From Acidobacteriota bacterium (GTDB taxonomy: Bacteria; Acidobacteriota; Blastocatellia; Pyrinomonadales; Pyrinomonadaceae), in assembly GCA_963169175.1 (NCBI GenBank), contig CAUJFK010000137.1:1-6019 (forward strand): DNA of 6,019 bases, given 5' to 3'. The position numbers and the translations under genes were made by a program. Each line of letters starts with the position of its first letter. The stretch's first letter is position 1. Positions 1 to 5,315 of this stretch are shown here, in pieces. Under the pieces are notes generated by a model. That model saw only the letters and a list, made by a program, of their open reading frames with translations, ran no database searches and was not told the DNA's origin.

Positions 1-276
1 ATGGCGTTTGGATTTGTCTTTGTTCATCCTTTCGAAGATGGCAATGGCCGCATTTATAGTTTTCTGATCCATCATGAGCTGGCACGCTCCGAGTTTGCTC
101 CTCCGAAGCGTATTTTCCCGGTGTCTGCTGTCATGCTTCGGGAACGCATCGACCATGATCGCGTTCTAGAAAGCTACTCGAAGGCAGTTCTTCCATTTAT
201 CGAATTTACCTTGGACAGTCCGCGTGTCGAACGCGGCTTTGATGGAAGTGTACCGCCTCAATCTCGGGGTTTGTGA
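1..276 (+). CDS. Fic-family protein, C-terminal fragment (5' end outside window, apparently truncated 3' end)
   Basis: Fic-domain proteins usually transfer AMP (or another nucleotide part) from ATP onto a Ser/Thr/Tyr of a target protein, and many act as toxins or self-regulating modifiers. The frame shows the Fic signature HPFEDGNGR at visible residues 9-17, followed by a helix typical of the domain (FLIHHELA) and the segment FPVSAVMLRERIDHDRVLES, typical of the Fic subgroup that has an extra C-terminal region. The ATG at base 1 is probably an internal Met, because the family has a long N-terminal part before this motif; the real start lies upstream of the window. Two oddities stand out. The second arginine of the extended motif (HPFx[D/E]GNGRxxR) is Ser20 here. 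After about residue 72 (FTLDSP) the sequence no longer resembles the family and ends soon after, where relatives usually continue for many more residues. The tail overlaps the convergent gene by 19 bases. Fic assignment is firm; whether it is active or a decaying fragment is inference. Confidence 0.75.
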   Translation: MAFGFVFVHPFEDGNGRIYSFLIHHELARSEFAPPKRIFPVSAVMLRERIDHDRVLESYSKAVLPFIEFTLDSPRVERGFDGSVPPQSRGL

Positions 277-1178
277 TCTAGCGCGAGTTTTAGGAAATTT
301 TCAAAAAGTACACGGCCGTCGCGGGATTCGTTTGGGTGTTCCCAGCGGGTTGGGTTTTTGGACCAGTCTTCGAAAGATTTTTCAAGATGGAACTGGACAG
401 TGTAGATGAGTTGGCCATCGGTACTTTTGACCATCATCTGATTTTTGCAAAGGTAGGATGTTGCCAGAAGTTTGAATTCGTCAGGAAGGCCGACGACCTG
501 GATGCCGTGGTTTTGCCATACGCGGAGGATGTCGTCCTCTTTGGTATAGTCCTGCCAAACACCGGAATGCTCGTCCTCTGTGCCGGCGAAGATCGGGTCG
601 GTCGTATCGAGGATCTTCACAAAGCGATACTGATATTCAACAACGCGGCCCGTGCGTTTTTCGGCTGGCTCAAGGTTGTCAAGTGTTTTTAGCGTTCCGC
701 CAAAAGCGAGGGCGACAAGTTGGTGCGAGCCGCAGATAGCAAGCACCGGTATCCGGTTCGCGGTGATAAAACTACGGAATGCTTCGATATGCCCGGGATC
801 GTAGTAATCAAAATCCTGATAGGTCCCGCTCATCACGATGGCATCCGGCTTGAAGTCGCGGACGGCGTCGGCGATCTCTGAAAGGTGCACGGTCAGTGTT
901 TTGGGCTGCTTGACCAACCGCTGGACGTTCCGTGCAATGTTGTCGCACGCGAGTCCGCCGACAAAGCGTTCAAAACGAAGTTTGCTTTCGATCGAATCCG
1001 CCCATTCCTTGCGTGCAAGATCTGACATGTCCGACTCATAACGCAGCAGACAGCTTACGATCAGAACACGGGCGTGGTCTATTCCTTTTTCGATTGGCTC
1101 ATAGCGGCAGAACGTACGTTTATTGTACGGAAAGGGAAGTTCCTCGGAAACATTAGGTTTTAGTGCCGCATCAAGCAT
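258..1178 (-). CDS. class I glutamine amidotransferase-like protein, stand-alone
   Basis: This 306-residue protein has the layout of a class I (triad) glutamine amidotransferase domain, which hydrolyses glutamine, or a related gamma-glutamyl substrate, and delivers ammonia. An N-terminal beta-strand ARVLIVSC (about 36-43) opens the Rossmann-like fold. PDAIVMSG (111-118) sits where the oxyanion-hole loop is expected. PVLAICGSHQ (144-153) is the nucleophile elbow with Cys149, and VQFHLE (261-266) supplies the His264/Glu266 pair. QNHGIQVVGLPDEFKLLATS (222-241) matches the family's H-x-D/G-x-V-x-x-LP pattern. The elbow is atypical: the usual G-x-C-x-G reads A-I-C-G-S, and the usual QFHPE reads QFHLE. 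No synthase domain is fused to it, so the acceptor is unknown. It could equally be a gamma-glutamyl-type hydrolase or peptidase. The ATG at 1178 is the first possible start after an in-frame TAA 11 codons upstream, but no Shine-Dalgarno sequence precedes it. It has its own promoter and converges on the Fic fragment. Confidence 0.8.
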   Translation of the reverse strand: MLDAALKPNVSEELPFPYNKRTFCRYEPIEKGIDHARVLIVSCLLRYESDMSDLARKEWADSIESKLRFERFVGGLACDNIARNVQRLVKQPKTLTVHLSEIADAVRDFKPDAIVMSGTYQDFDYYDPGHIEAFRSFITANRIPVLAICGSHQLVALAFGGTLKTLDNLEPAEKRTGRVVEYQYRFVKILDTTDPIFAGTEDEHSGVWQDYTKEDDILRVWQNHGIQVVGLPDEFKLLATSYLCKNQMMVKSTDGQLIYTVQFHLEKSFEDWSKNPTRWEHPNESRDGRVLFENFLKLALDHKPRD

Positions 1179-1186
1179 ACAAAATG

Positions 1187-1211
1187 TAAGACAGGCCGCT
1201 AGCCTGTCTTA
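1187..1211 (-). promoter_or_regulatory. perfect hairpin in the 5' leader of the amidotransferase gene
   Basis: A 10-bp perfect inverted repeat (TAAGACAGGC at 1187-1196 and GCCTGTCTTA at 1202-1211) encloses a 5-base loop. In the minus-strand mRNA the stem ends only 8 bases before the ATG at 1178, and those 8 bases (CATTTTGT) contain no Shine-Dalgarno sequence. The stem therefore occupies the place where a ribosome-binding site would be. It may limit initiation, bind a protein, or act as a weak attenuator because a short T-rich stretch follows. The repeat is seen directly; its role is inference. Confidence 0.55.
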
Positions 1212-1243
1212 ATAGCACGCAAGCCGCGTGCCCCTATAGGAGA

Positions 1244-1273
1244 ATTATATCAATATTTGCCCTATTTGGTCGA
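1244..1273 (-). promoter_or_regulatory. sigma70-like promoter of the amidotransferase gene
   Basis: On the minus strand a perfect -10 hexamer TATAAT lies at 1249-1244. Eighteen bases upstream is TCGACC (1273-1268), which matches four of six positions of the -35 consensus TTGACA. Transcription would begin near 1237, inside the palindrome CCTATAGG (1233-1240), giving a leader of about 60 bases that includes the hairpin at 1187-1211. The position and orientation suit the gene starting at 1178. No other good promoter was noticed for it. Confidence 0.55.
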
Positions 1274-1286
1274 GCGCTGTAGGGCA
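1258..1286. promoter_or_regulatory. inverted repeat bracketing the -35 element (possible operator)
   Basis: TGCCCTA (1258-1264) and TAGGGCA (1280-1286) form a perfect 7-bp inverted repeat with a 15-base centre. That centre holds the candidate -35 hexamer and a small AGCGCT palindrome (1273-1278). A dyad around a -35 box is a common layout for a dimeric regulator binding site. The dyad is visible; the operator role is inferred and unproven. Confidence 0.3.
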
Positions 1287-1374
1287 GGCCGTTGAACCCT
1301 CAGGCCCATCTCCAAGTAGTCGCCTCGTCCAAACAAAATGTTGGTTCGAGCGTTTTCGAGCTTTATTTCGTCTG

Positions 1375-1410
1375 TTTCGTGGTCCCGGCCCCGGCCCTGC
1401 CACCACGAAA
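1375..1410. repeat. 9-bp inverted repeat with GC-rich centre
   Basis: TTTCGTGGT (1375-1383) and ACCACGAAA (1402-1410) are perfect reverse complements around an 18-base centre rich in C and G (CCCGGCCCCGGCC...). Neither strand has a T-run after the stem, so it is not a standard intrinsic terminator. The minus-strand text beside it (GATCCGTGTTTTTCGTGG) has the look of a repetitive intergenic motif, but only a genome-wide count could show that. Confidence 0.4.
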
Positions 1411-1420
1411 AACACGGATC

Positions 1421-1450
1421 AAGAAACGAAACCAACGAATCAAGGATTCG
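1421..1450 (-). terminator. possible weak terminator downstream of the nuo-linked frame
   Basis: On the minus strand CGAATC-CTT-GATTCG (1450-1436) can form a 6-bp stem with a tight 3-base loop, followed by the T-rich stretch TTGGTTTCGTTTCTT. It lies 78 bases past the stop codon at 1528, a reasonable place for the nuo transcript to end. The stem is short and only half GC, and the T-tract is interrupted, so this is a weak candidate. Confidence 0.25.
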
Positions 1451-1527
1451 ATGTCATATACGGACCCACTCCAAACTGGCCAGTCGGCTTTCGTTCAATT
1501 TGGGGTATGCTGACCGATTTCGACAGC

Positions 1528-2019
1528 CTAACCGCCTGTCGTACGGATGCCGCCGGTGGCGTTGACGTCGAATTCGGGCATCTTCGGTCCGGCCCCGGCA
1601 TCGGCGATCTCGGTTCTCAGCCGCCGAATAACGGCCGCACGTGAACGGCCGACGACCTGCGGCGATCTGCCGCGGCCCAACTTTTCATGATGCAGGAGAA
1701 GCATTTTGTGCCAGGCAACTTCGATCTCGTCAGCGAGGACAGAGATCTTTGTGATATCGTACGGGACGGCCACTGAACGGCACCCGGCCCATGCAAATAC
1801 ACGCAGGTAACGTGCGGTTGCGAGATCAGGACACGCAAATCTTCGCTTGCCTACCTTTAACTCTATTCCGAGAAGCGTAAATAATATATCGGACGGATTC
1901 TCGCGTTCAGGAATGTCGAGCGAATAAGCACGCGTCCGCTGCGTGCGGACCTTTGTGCTGTAGAGAACGGGTATCCACGCGTCGCCGAGCGATTCGATGA
2001 TGGAAGCGAGATTATCTAT
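1528..2019 (-). CDS. unrecognised ~163-codon reading frame after nuoN, with no canonical start codon
   Basis: This frame is open from just after the tandem stops TAG-TAA (2028-2023) to the TAG at 1528-1530. It reads like a real soluble protein. Recognisable stretches include SIIESLGDAWIPVLYSTKV (6-24), LDIPERENPSDILFTLLGIE (34-53), KVGKRRFACPDLATARYLRV (55-74), VAVPYDITKISVLADEIE (83-100) and a basic C-terminal part (about 114-132). No family is recognised. No ATG, GTG or TTG occurs before the GTG at 1773, which would discard about half of the protein-like sequence. An ATA at 2019, followed by DNLASIIESLGD, sits exactly where an ATG would be expected, overlapping the nuoN stop by eight bases. 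Either the start was mutated (ATG to ATA), a rare non-AUG start is used, or there is a sequence error. The overlap suggests translational coupling to nuoN. Coordinates assume the ATA start. Confidence 0.5.
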   Translation of the reverse strand: MDNLASIIESLGDAWIPVLYSTKVRTQRTRAYSLDIPERENPSDILFTLLGIELKVGKRRFACPDLATARYLRVFAWAGCRSVAVPYDITKISVLADEIEVAWHKMLLLHHEKLGRGRSPQVVGRSRAAVIRRLRTEIADAGAGPKMPEFDVNATGGIRTTGG

Positions 2020-3562
2020 TGCTTACTACTCTTGATGCCGGCATAGAACGTGAAAATCTCTCGATGATGCCGCTGCTGAAGATGCCGAAATAGAGAACGC
2101 CGATAACAGCTATCACAAGAGCAGCGGTCATGCCGGCCGGTATTCGGGGCTGGGCCCATTCGGTCGTCCGTTCGCGGAAAAACATTACCACGATCAGCCG
2201 GAGGTAATAATATGCGGAGATGGCCGTGTTCAGGACGGCCACGACGACAACTATCGTTAGCAGCGTATTCCCTGCCTCAAGCGCCGGGCGAAAAACGAGG
2301 ACCTTGCCCATAAAGCCCGCAGTGAGCGGAATACCAAGCAGACTCAGCATAAACAGAGAAAGAGAGAAGGCCAGGGCAGGCGAGCGGAAACCGATGCCGT
2401 TGTAATCTTCAAATTCCGCCCGCCGATCATTCTTTTGGCCGAGGAGCGTGACGATGCCGAAGGCCCCAAGGTTTGTGATAGCGTAGGCCAGCATATAGAA
2501 CGCGACCGATGCGATCGCCGCGTCGCGGTCCGCGGCATCAGTTGCGGTGCCGGCACCCAGGAAGCCAACCAGGGCGTACCCGGCGTGAGCGATCGACGAA
2601 TATGCGAGCATTCGCTTGATATTGTTTTGCAATATCGCGGCCACGTTGCCGACCGTCATTGTGAGGATCGCGATCACGCTTAGCGCGGTGATCCACGTCT
2701 CATGCAGATAGCCCGCGGCCTGGGCACCTGCGACAAGCGGAAATCCGATCACAAATACCCGAAGGAAGGATGCAAATGCCGCGGCCTTTGGCCCGGCGGC
2801 CATAAAGCCGGTTACAGGGCTTGGCGCTCCTTCGTAAACATCGGGCGTCCAAACATGGAACGGAACAGTGGCTGCTTTGAACCCGAACCCGATGATCATC
2901 ATTGCGGCACCGATGAGAAGCAGGGCGGGGAAGTTCGGGTCTGCGATCCTTGAGGCGATCTCGGTGATATTGGTCGTCCCCGTTGCACCATAGATCAACG
3001 CCATTCCGTAAAGCAGGAACGCAGATGCGAACGAACCGAGGATGAAATATTTCATCGAGGCTTCGTTCGATTTTAGGTCTGTTTTTCTAAACCCGGCCAT
3101 CACATACGTTGCGATCGACAAGGTCTCCAGGCCGAGGAACATCACGACAAGGTCATTGCCCGACGCCATCAGCATCATCCCAAAGGTCGCAAACATCAAC
3201 AGCGCATGAAATTCACCGGCAGGCACATTCTCATTTTCGATCCAGACGGTCGAGATAAGTATCGTCAACGCGGTCACGAGCAAAAAGACGAACGAGAATC
3301 CAAGCCGCAGGTTGTCGTGAGCGATCATGCCGCCAAACGCGGAAGCAGGCACATCCGCGGTCCACATTGCGCCGAGGATGACCGTTGCCACGATCAGGCC
3401 GGCAAGCGAAATGCCGGCCGTCACACGCCGCTGATCCGGCACGAAGCTGTCATAGACCATCGCCACAATACCAGCGAGGGCGACCACAAGCTCCGGCAGG
3501 ATGGCCGAGATGCTGACGTTCGGTGTTACAAGTTCTGCAAAAAAGATCATGTCAATCTGCAT
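2012..3562 (-). CDS. nuoN: NADH-quinone oxidoreductase subunit N (complex I membrane subunit)
   Basis: NuoN is one of three antiporter-like subunits in the membrane arm of complex I. It carries out one of the proton translocation steps driven by NADH-to-quinone electron transfer. The 516-residue protein is strongly hydrophobic with many transmembrane segments; E. coli NuoN is about 485 residues. The residues known to matter in this family are all present with correct spacing: Glu146 in FLGLETLS, Lys171 in ASMKYFILGS, Lys229 in GFGFKAATVPFH, Lys259 in AAGPKAAAFA and Lys420 in AGFMGKVLVF. The signature HVWTPDVYEGAPSPVT (236-251) and the broken-helix segment NIKRMLAYSSIAHAGY (314-329) are also clear. 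It is the last nuo gene visible, after nuoM. The start at 3562 lacks a clear Shine-Dalgarno sequence; Met5 is an alternative. The gap ahead of it holds repeats that could modulate its expression relative to nuoM. Confidence 0.97.
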   Translation of the reverse strand: MQIDMIFFAELVTPNVSISAILPELVVALAGIVAMVYDSFVPDQRRVTAGISLAGLIVATVILGAMWTADVPASAFGGMIAHDNLRLGFSFVFLLVTALTILISTVWIENENVPAGEFHALLMFATFGMMLMASGNDLVVMFLGLETLSIATYVMAGFRKTDLKSNEASMKYFILGSFASAFLLYGMALIYGATGTTNITEIASRIADPNFPALLLIGAAMMIIGFGFKAATVPFHVWTPDVYEGAPSPVTGFMAAGPKAAAFASFLRVFVIGFPLVAGAQAAGYLHETWITALSVIAILTMTVGNVAAILQNNIKRMLAYSSIAHAGYALVGFLGAGTATDAADRDAAIASVAFYMLAYAITNLGAFGIVTLLGQKNDRRAEFEDYNGIGFRSPALAFSLSLFMLSLLGIPLTAGFMGKVLVFRPALEAGNTLLTIVVVVAVLNTAISAYYYLRLIVVMFFRERTTEWAQPRIPAGMTAALVIAVIGVLYFGIFSSGIIERFSRSMPASRVVSNR

Positions 3563-3582
3563 CGGACCATATCAGATCCGTT

Positions 3583-3603
3583 ACTGAAAACTAAAAACTG
3601 AAA
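3583..3603. repeat. three tandem 7-base units
   Basis: The plus strand reads ACTGAAA-ACTAAAA-ACTGAAA (minus strand TTTCAGT-TTTTAGT-TTTCAGT), three adjacent heptamers with one mismatch. They lie 20 bases upstream of the nuoN start. In the mRNA they form a T-rich single-stranded stretch about 10 bases after the hairpin at 3614-3657. Function is unknown. Confidence 0.5.
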
Positions 3604-3613
3604 CCTACGGTAC

Positions 3614-3669
3614 GAGCAAGGGCTTAAATGCTCAGGTTGTACCCTAAGCCCTTGCTCACGCGCGGGCTT
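3614..3669. repeat. three-armed palindromic element in the nuoM-nuoN gap
   Basis: GAGCAAGGGCTTA (3614-3626) and TAAGCCCTTGCTC (3645-3657) are perfect 13-base reverse complements around an 18-base loop. A third arm, GGGCTT (3664-3669), can instead pair with AAGCCC (3646-3651), so two mutually exclusive hairpins are possible. In the minus-strand transcript the small hairpin forms first and the large one second, followed after about 10 bases by a T-rich stretch. This could be a dispersed REP-like element inserted in the gap, or an attenuator/processing site that sets nuoN levels. The arms are seen directly; the role is inferred. Confidence 0.6.
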
Positions 3670-3708
3670 CTGCACTGTGGTCGAGAATCAGATCACAGAG
3701 CAATTGTG

Positions 3709-5307
3709 TCATTTTTCCGCTTCGGCAATGACGCCGCCGGCGACGGGCAATACCCGCTTTTGTATCTCGGTCACGGCGCTTTCGGTCCTGTCGAGGAATG
3801 GCCGCGGGTACACGCCCATGAAAACCATCAGGAAAAGCAGCGGTACCATCAGCCCAATCTCGCGGTAGCTAAGGTCCGCAAGCATGCGGTTCTTGGCATT
3901 CGTGATCTTGCCAAAGAAAACACGCTGCACCATCCACAGCAGGTAAACGGCGGCAAAGATGACGCCCGTTCCGGCAAACATCGTTGCGACGGTATTCCAG
4001 TTCCAGCCAAGCATATGATAGCCGTCAAGAATGACCGACTTCCACATCCCGAGCATTATCAAAAATTCACCAACGAACCCGTTCAGGAACGGCAGGCCAA
4101 TTGACGACATCGACGTAAAGACAAAGAATGTCGCGTAGATCGGCATTGGGTTGGCGAGGCCGCCTAACTCCCCGATCATTCGCGTATGCCGACGCTCGTA
4201 GATAAAACCGACCAACAGGAATAAGGCCCCGGTCGAAACACCGTGGTTCAACATCTGGTAAACGGCGCCCTGCATTCCCCATTCCGTGAATGAGAACATG
4301 CCAAGGATAATGAAGCCCATGTGCGCGACCGATGAATATGCCACAAGCCGTTTCATATCCGGCTGAACCATGGCGACCAGGGCGCCATAGGTGATGCCGA
4401 TGATCGCAAAAACGATGAAAAGCGGCGCCCACTCCCGCGACTGCTCCGGGAACAGCACAAAATTGAACCGCATCAGGCCGTACGTTCCCATCTTCAGCAA
4501 TATAGCGGCAAGGATAACGGATCCGGCGGTCGGTGCTTCGGTATGCGCGTCAGGCAGCCATGTGTGGAAAGGGAAGAGCGGCACCTTGATCGCAAACGCG
4601 AGTGCAAATGCCAAAAAGAGCAATGTGCCGGTCAGCGGGGCAAATGTCAGCGTGTTCATCTTAATGGCATTCGCAAGCACGACGAAATCGAATGTTCCCG
4701 CCGCGGTTCCGCCCGGAATACCGGCATAGGCGTAAAAAAGCCAGATGATCGCCACCAGCATAAGAAGGCTGCCCAGGGCCGTGAAGATGAAGAATTTAAC
4801 GGCCGCATAGATACGATTGTCGCCGCCCCAAACGCCGATCAGAAAGAACATCGGGATAAGCGAGGCCTCAAAGAACAGGTAGAACACCAACAGGTCAAGC
4901 GAGACAAAAACGCCGATCATCGCACTTTCAAGCAGCAGCATGAAAATGTAGAAGGCCGTTACCTTTTTCTCGATCGCGTTCCAGGCTGAAAGGACCGCGA
5001 TCGGCATAATAAGCGTGGTCATCAGGACCAGCCATAGGCTCAGGCCGTCAACGCCAACGTGGTAATTTGTGTTGATGGCTTTGATCCAAGGTACGTTCTG
5101 TTCAAAAAAGAAACCCGATGCCGACACTTTGCCCGGATCCGCAAGCAGAAAAAGCGAGATCAGGAAGTTGATAAGCGTGAACACGAGCGCCACCCATTTC
5201 AACTGGCCTTCCTGCTTCCAGAAAAGCTGATGCCCAAGCACCGCCAATGCGCCGACGACCGGCAGTGCGATGAGAATCGATAGAAGATTTTCGGTAATGA
5301 GATCCAT
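3709..5307 (-). CDS. nuoM: NADH-quinone oxidoreductase subunit M (complex I membrane subunit)
   Basis: NuoM is the middle antiporter-like proton-pumping subunit of the complex I membrane arm. The protein has 532 residues, close to family size (E. coli about 509), and is hydrophobic throughout with about 14 expected transmembrane helices. Key charged residues are in place: Glu147 in FFEASLIPMFF, Lys241 in AIKVPLFPFHTWLPDAH, Lys272 in ILLKMGTYG and Glu414 in NGFVGEFLIM. The 31- and 142-residue spacings from Lys241 to Lys272 and on to Glu414 equal those between Lys234, Lys265 and Glu407 of E. coli NuoM. The segment HTWLPDAHTEAPTAGSVILA (248-267) is the classic NuoM signature, and DMKRLVAYSSVAHMGF (317-332) marks the second discontinuous helix region. 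It begins six bases after the nuoL stop with a Shine-Dalgarno sequence, so nuoL and nuoM are surely co-transcribed and probably coupled. Nothing suggests damage. Confidence 0.98.
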   Translation of the reverse strand: MDLITENLLSILIALPVVGALAVLGHQLFWKQEGQLKWVALVFTLINFLISLFLLADPGKVSASGFFFEQNVPWIKAINTNYHVGVDGLSLWLVLMTTLIMPIAVLSAWNAIEKKVTAFYIFMLLLESAMIGVFVSLDLLVFYLFFEASLIPMFFLIGVWGGDNRIYAAVKFFIFTALGSLLMLVAIIWLFYAYAGIPGGTAAGTFDFVVLANAIKMNTLTFAPLTGTLLFLAFALAFAIKVPLFPFHTWLPDAHTEAPTAGSVILAAILLKMGTYGLMRFNFVLFPEQSREWAPLFIVFAIIGITYGALVAMVQPDMKRLVAYSSVAHMGFIILGMFSFTEWGMQGAVYQMLNHGVSTGALFLLVGFIYERRHTRMIGELGGLANPMPIYATFFVFTSMSSIGLPFLNGFVGEFLIMLGMWKSVILDGYHMLGWNWNTVATMFAGTGVIFAAVYLLWMVQRVFFGKITNAKNRMLADLSYREIGLMVPLLFLMVFMGVYPRPFLDRTESAVTEIQKRVLPVAGGVIAEAEK

Positions 5308-5310
5308 AAA

Positions 5311-5315
5311 CCCCT
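5311..5315 (-). promoter_or_regulatory. ribosome-binding site of nuoM overlapping the nuoL stop codon
   Basis: The minus strand reads TAGGGG-TTT-ATG: the AGGGG Shine-Dalgarno-like core shares its first two bases with the nuoL stop TAG (5316-5314) and ends three bases before the nuoM ATG. This compact layout supports translational coupling and fixes the nuoM start at 5307. The spacing is slightly short of the usual optimum. Confidence 0.6.

Larger units (their letters stand above)
1179..1527. other. intergenic region without a convincing gene
   Basis: These roughly 350 bases separate the end of the post-nuoN frame from the amidotransferase start. Short open stretches on the plus strand (about 1292-1513 and 1338-1565) have no recognisable protein motif and biased, low-plausibility translations, so I do not call them genes. 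The region instead holds the amidotransferase promoter and leader hairpin, a dyad around the -35 box, two more hairpin-forming repeats (1375-1410 and 1436-1450), a perfect 10-base palindrome ACTGGCCAGT (1475-1484), and a GC-rich CCGGCC doublet (about 1385-1396). Confidence 0.6.

Noticed and set aside
1..276. Taking ATG at base 1 as the true start of the Fic gene
   Set aside because: The Fic signature begins at residue 9, but family members have a long region before it; the start must be upstream of the window.
1292..1565. Two short plus-strand frames in the intergenic region
   Set aside because: No recognised motif, no good ribosome-binding site, and they run through hairpin repeats and into the 3' end of the minus-strand gene.
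1528..1773. Calling the post-nuoN gene as an 81-residue protein starting at GTG 1773
   Set aside because: The same frame continues upstream for 82 more codons with equally protein-like sequence, so this start would cut the protein in half.
3614..3657. Intrinsic terminator ending the operon after nuoM
   Set aside because: No T-run directly follows the stem and nuoN continues the canonical operon order; an attenuator or repeat element fits better.
3628..4104. 158-codon open frame on the plus strand opposite nuoM and the palindrome
   Set aside because: It lies antisense to the well-conserved nuoM end and its first part is just the translated palindrome. No motif and no plausible start signal; a shadow frame.
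4067..4432. 121-codon frame on the minus strand inside nuoM
   Set aside because: Another reading frame of the same strand within an intact, motif-complete nuoM; composition is that of an off-frame translation.
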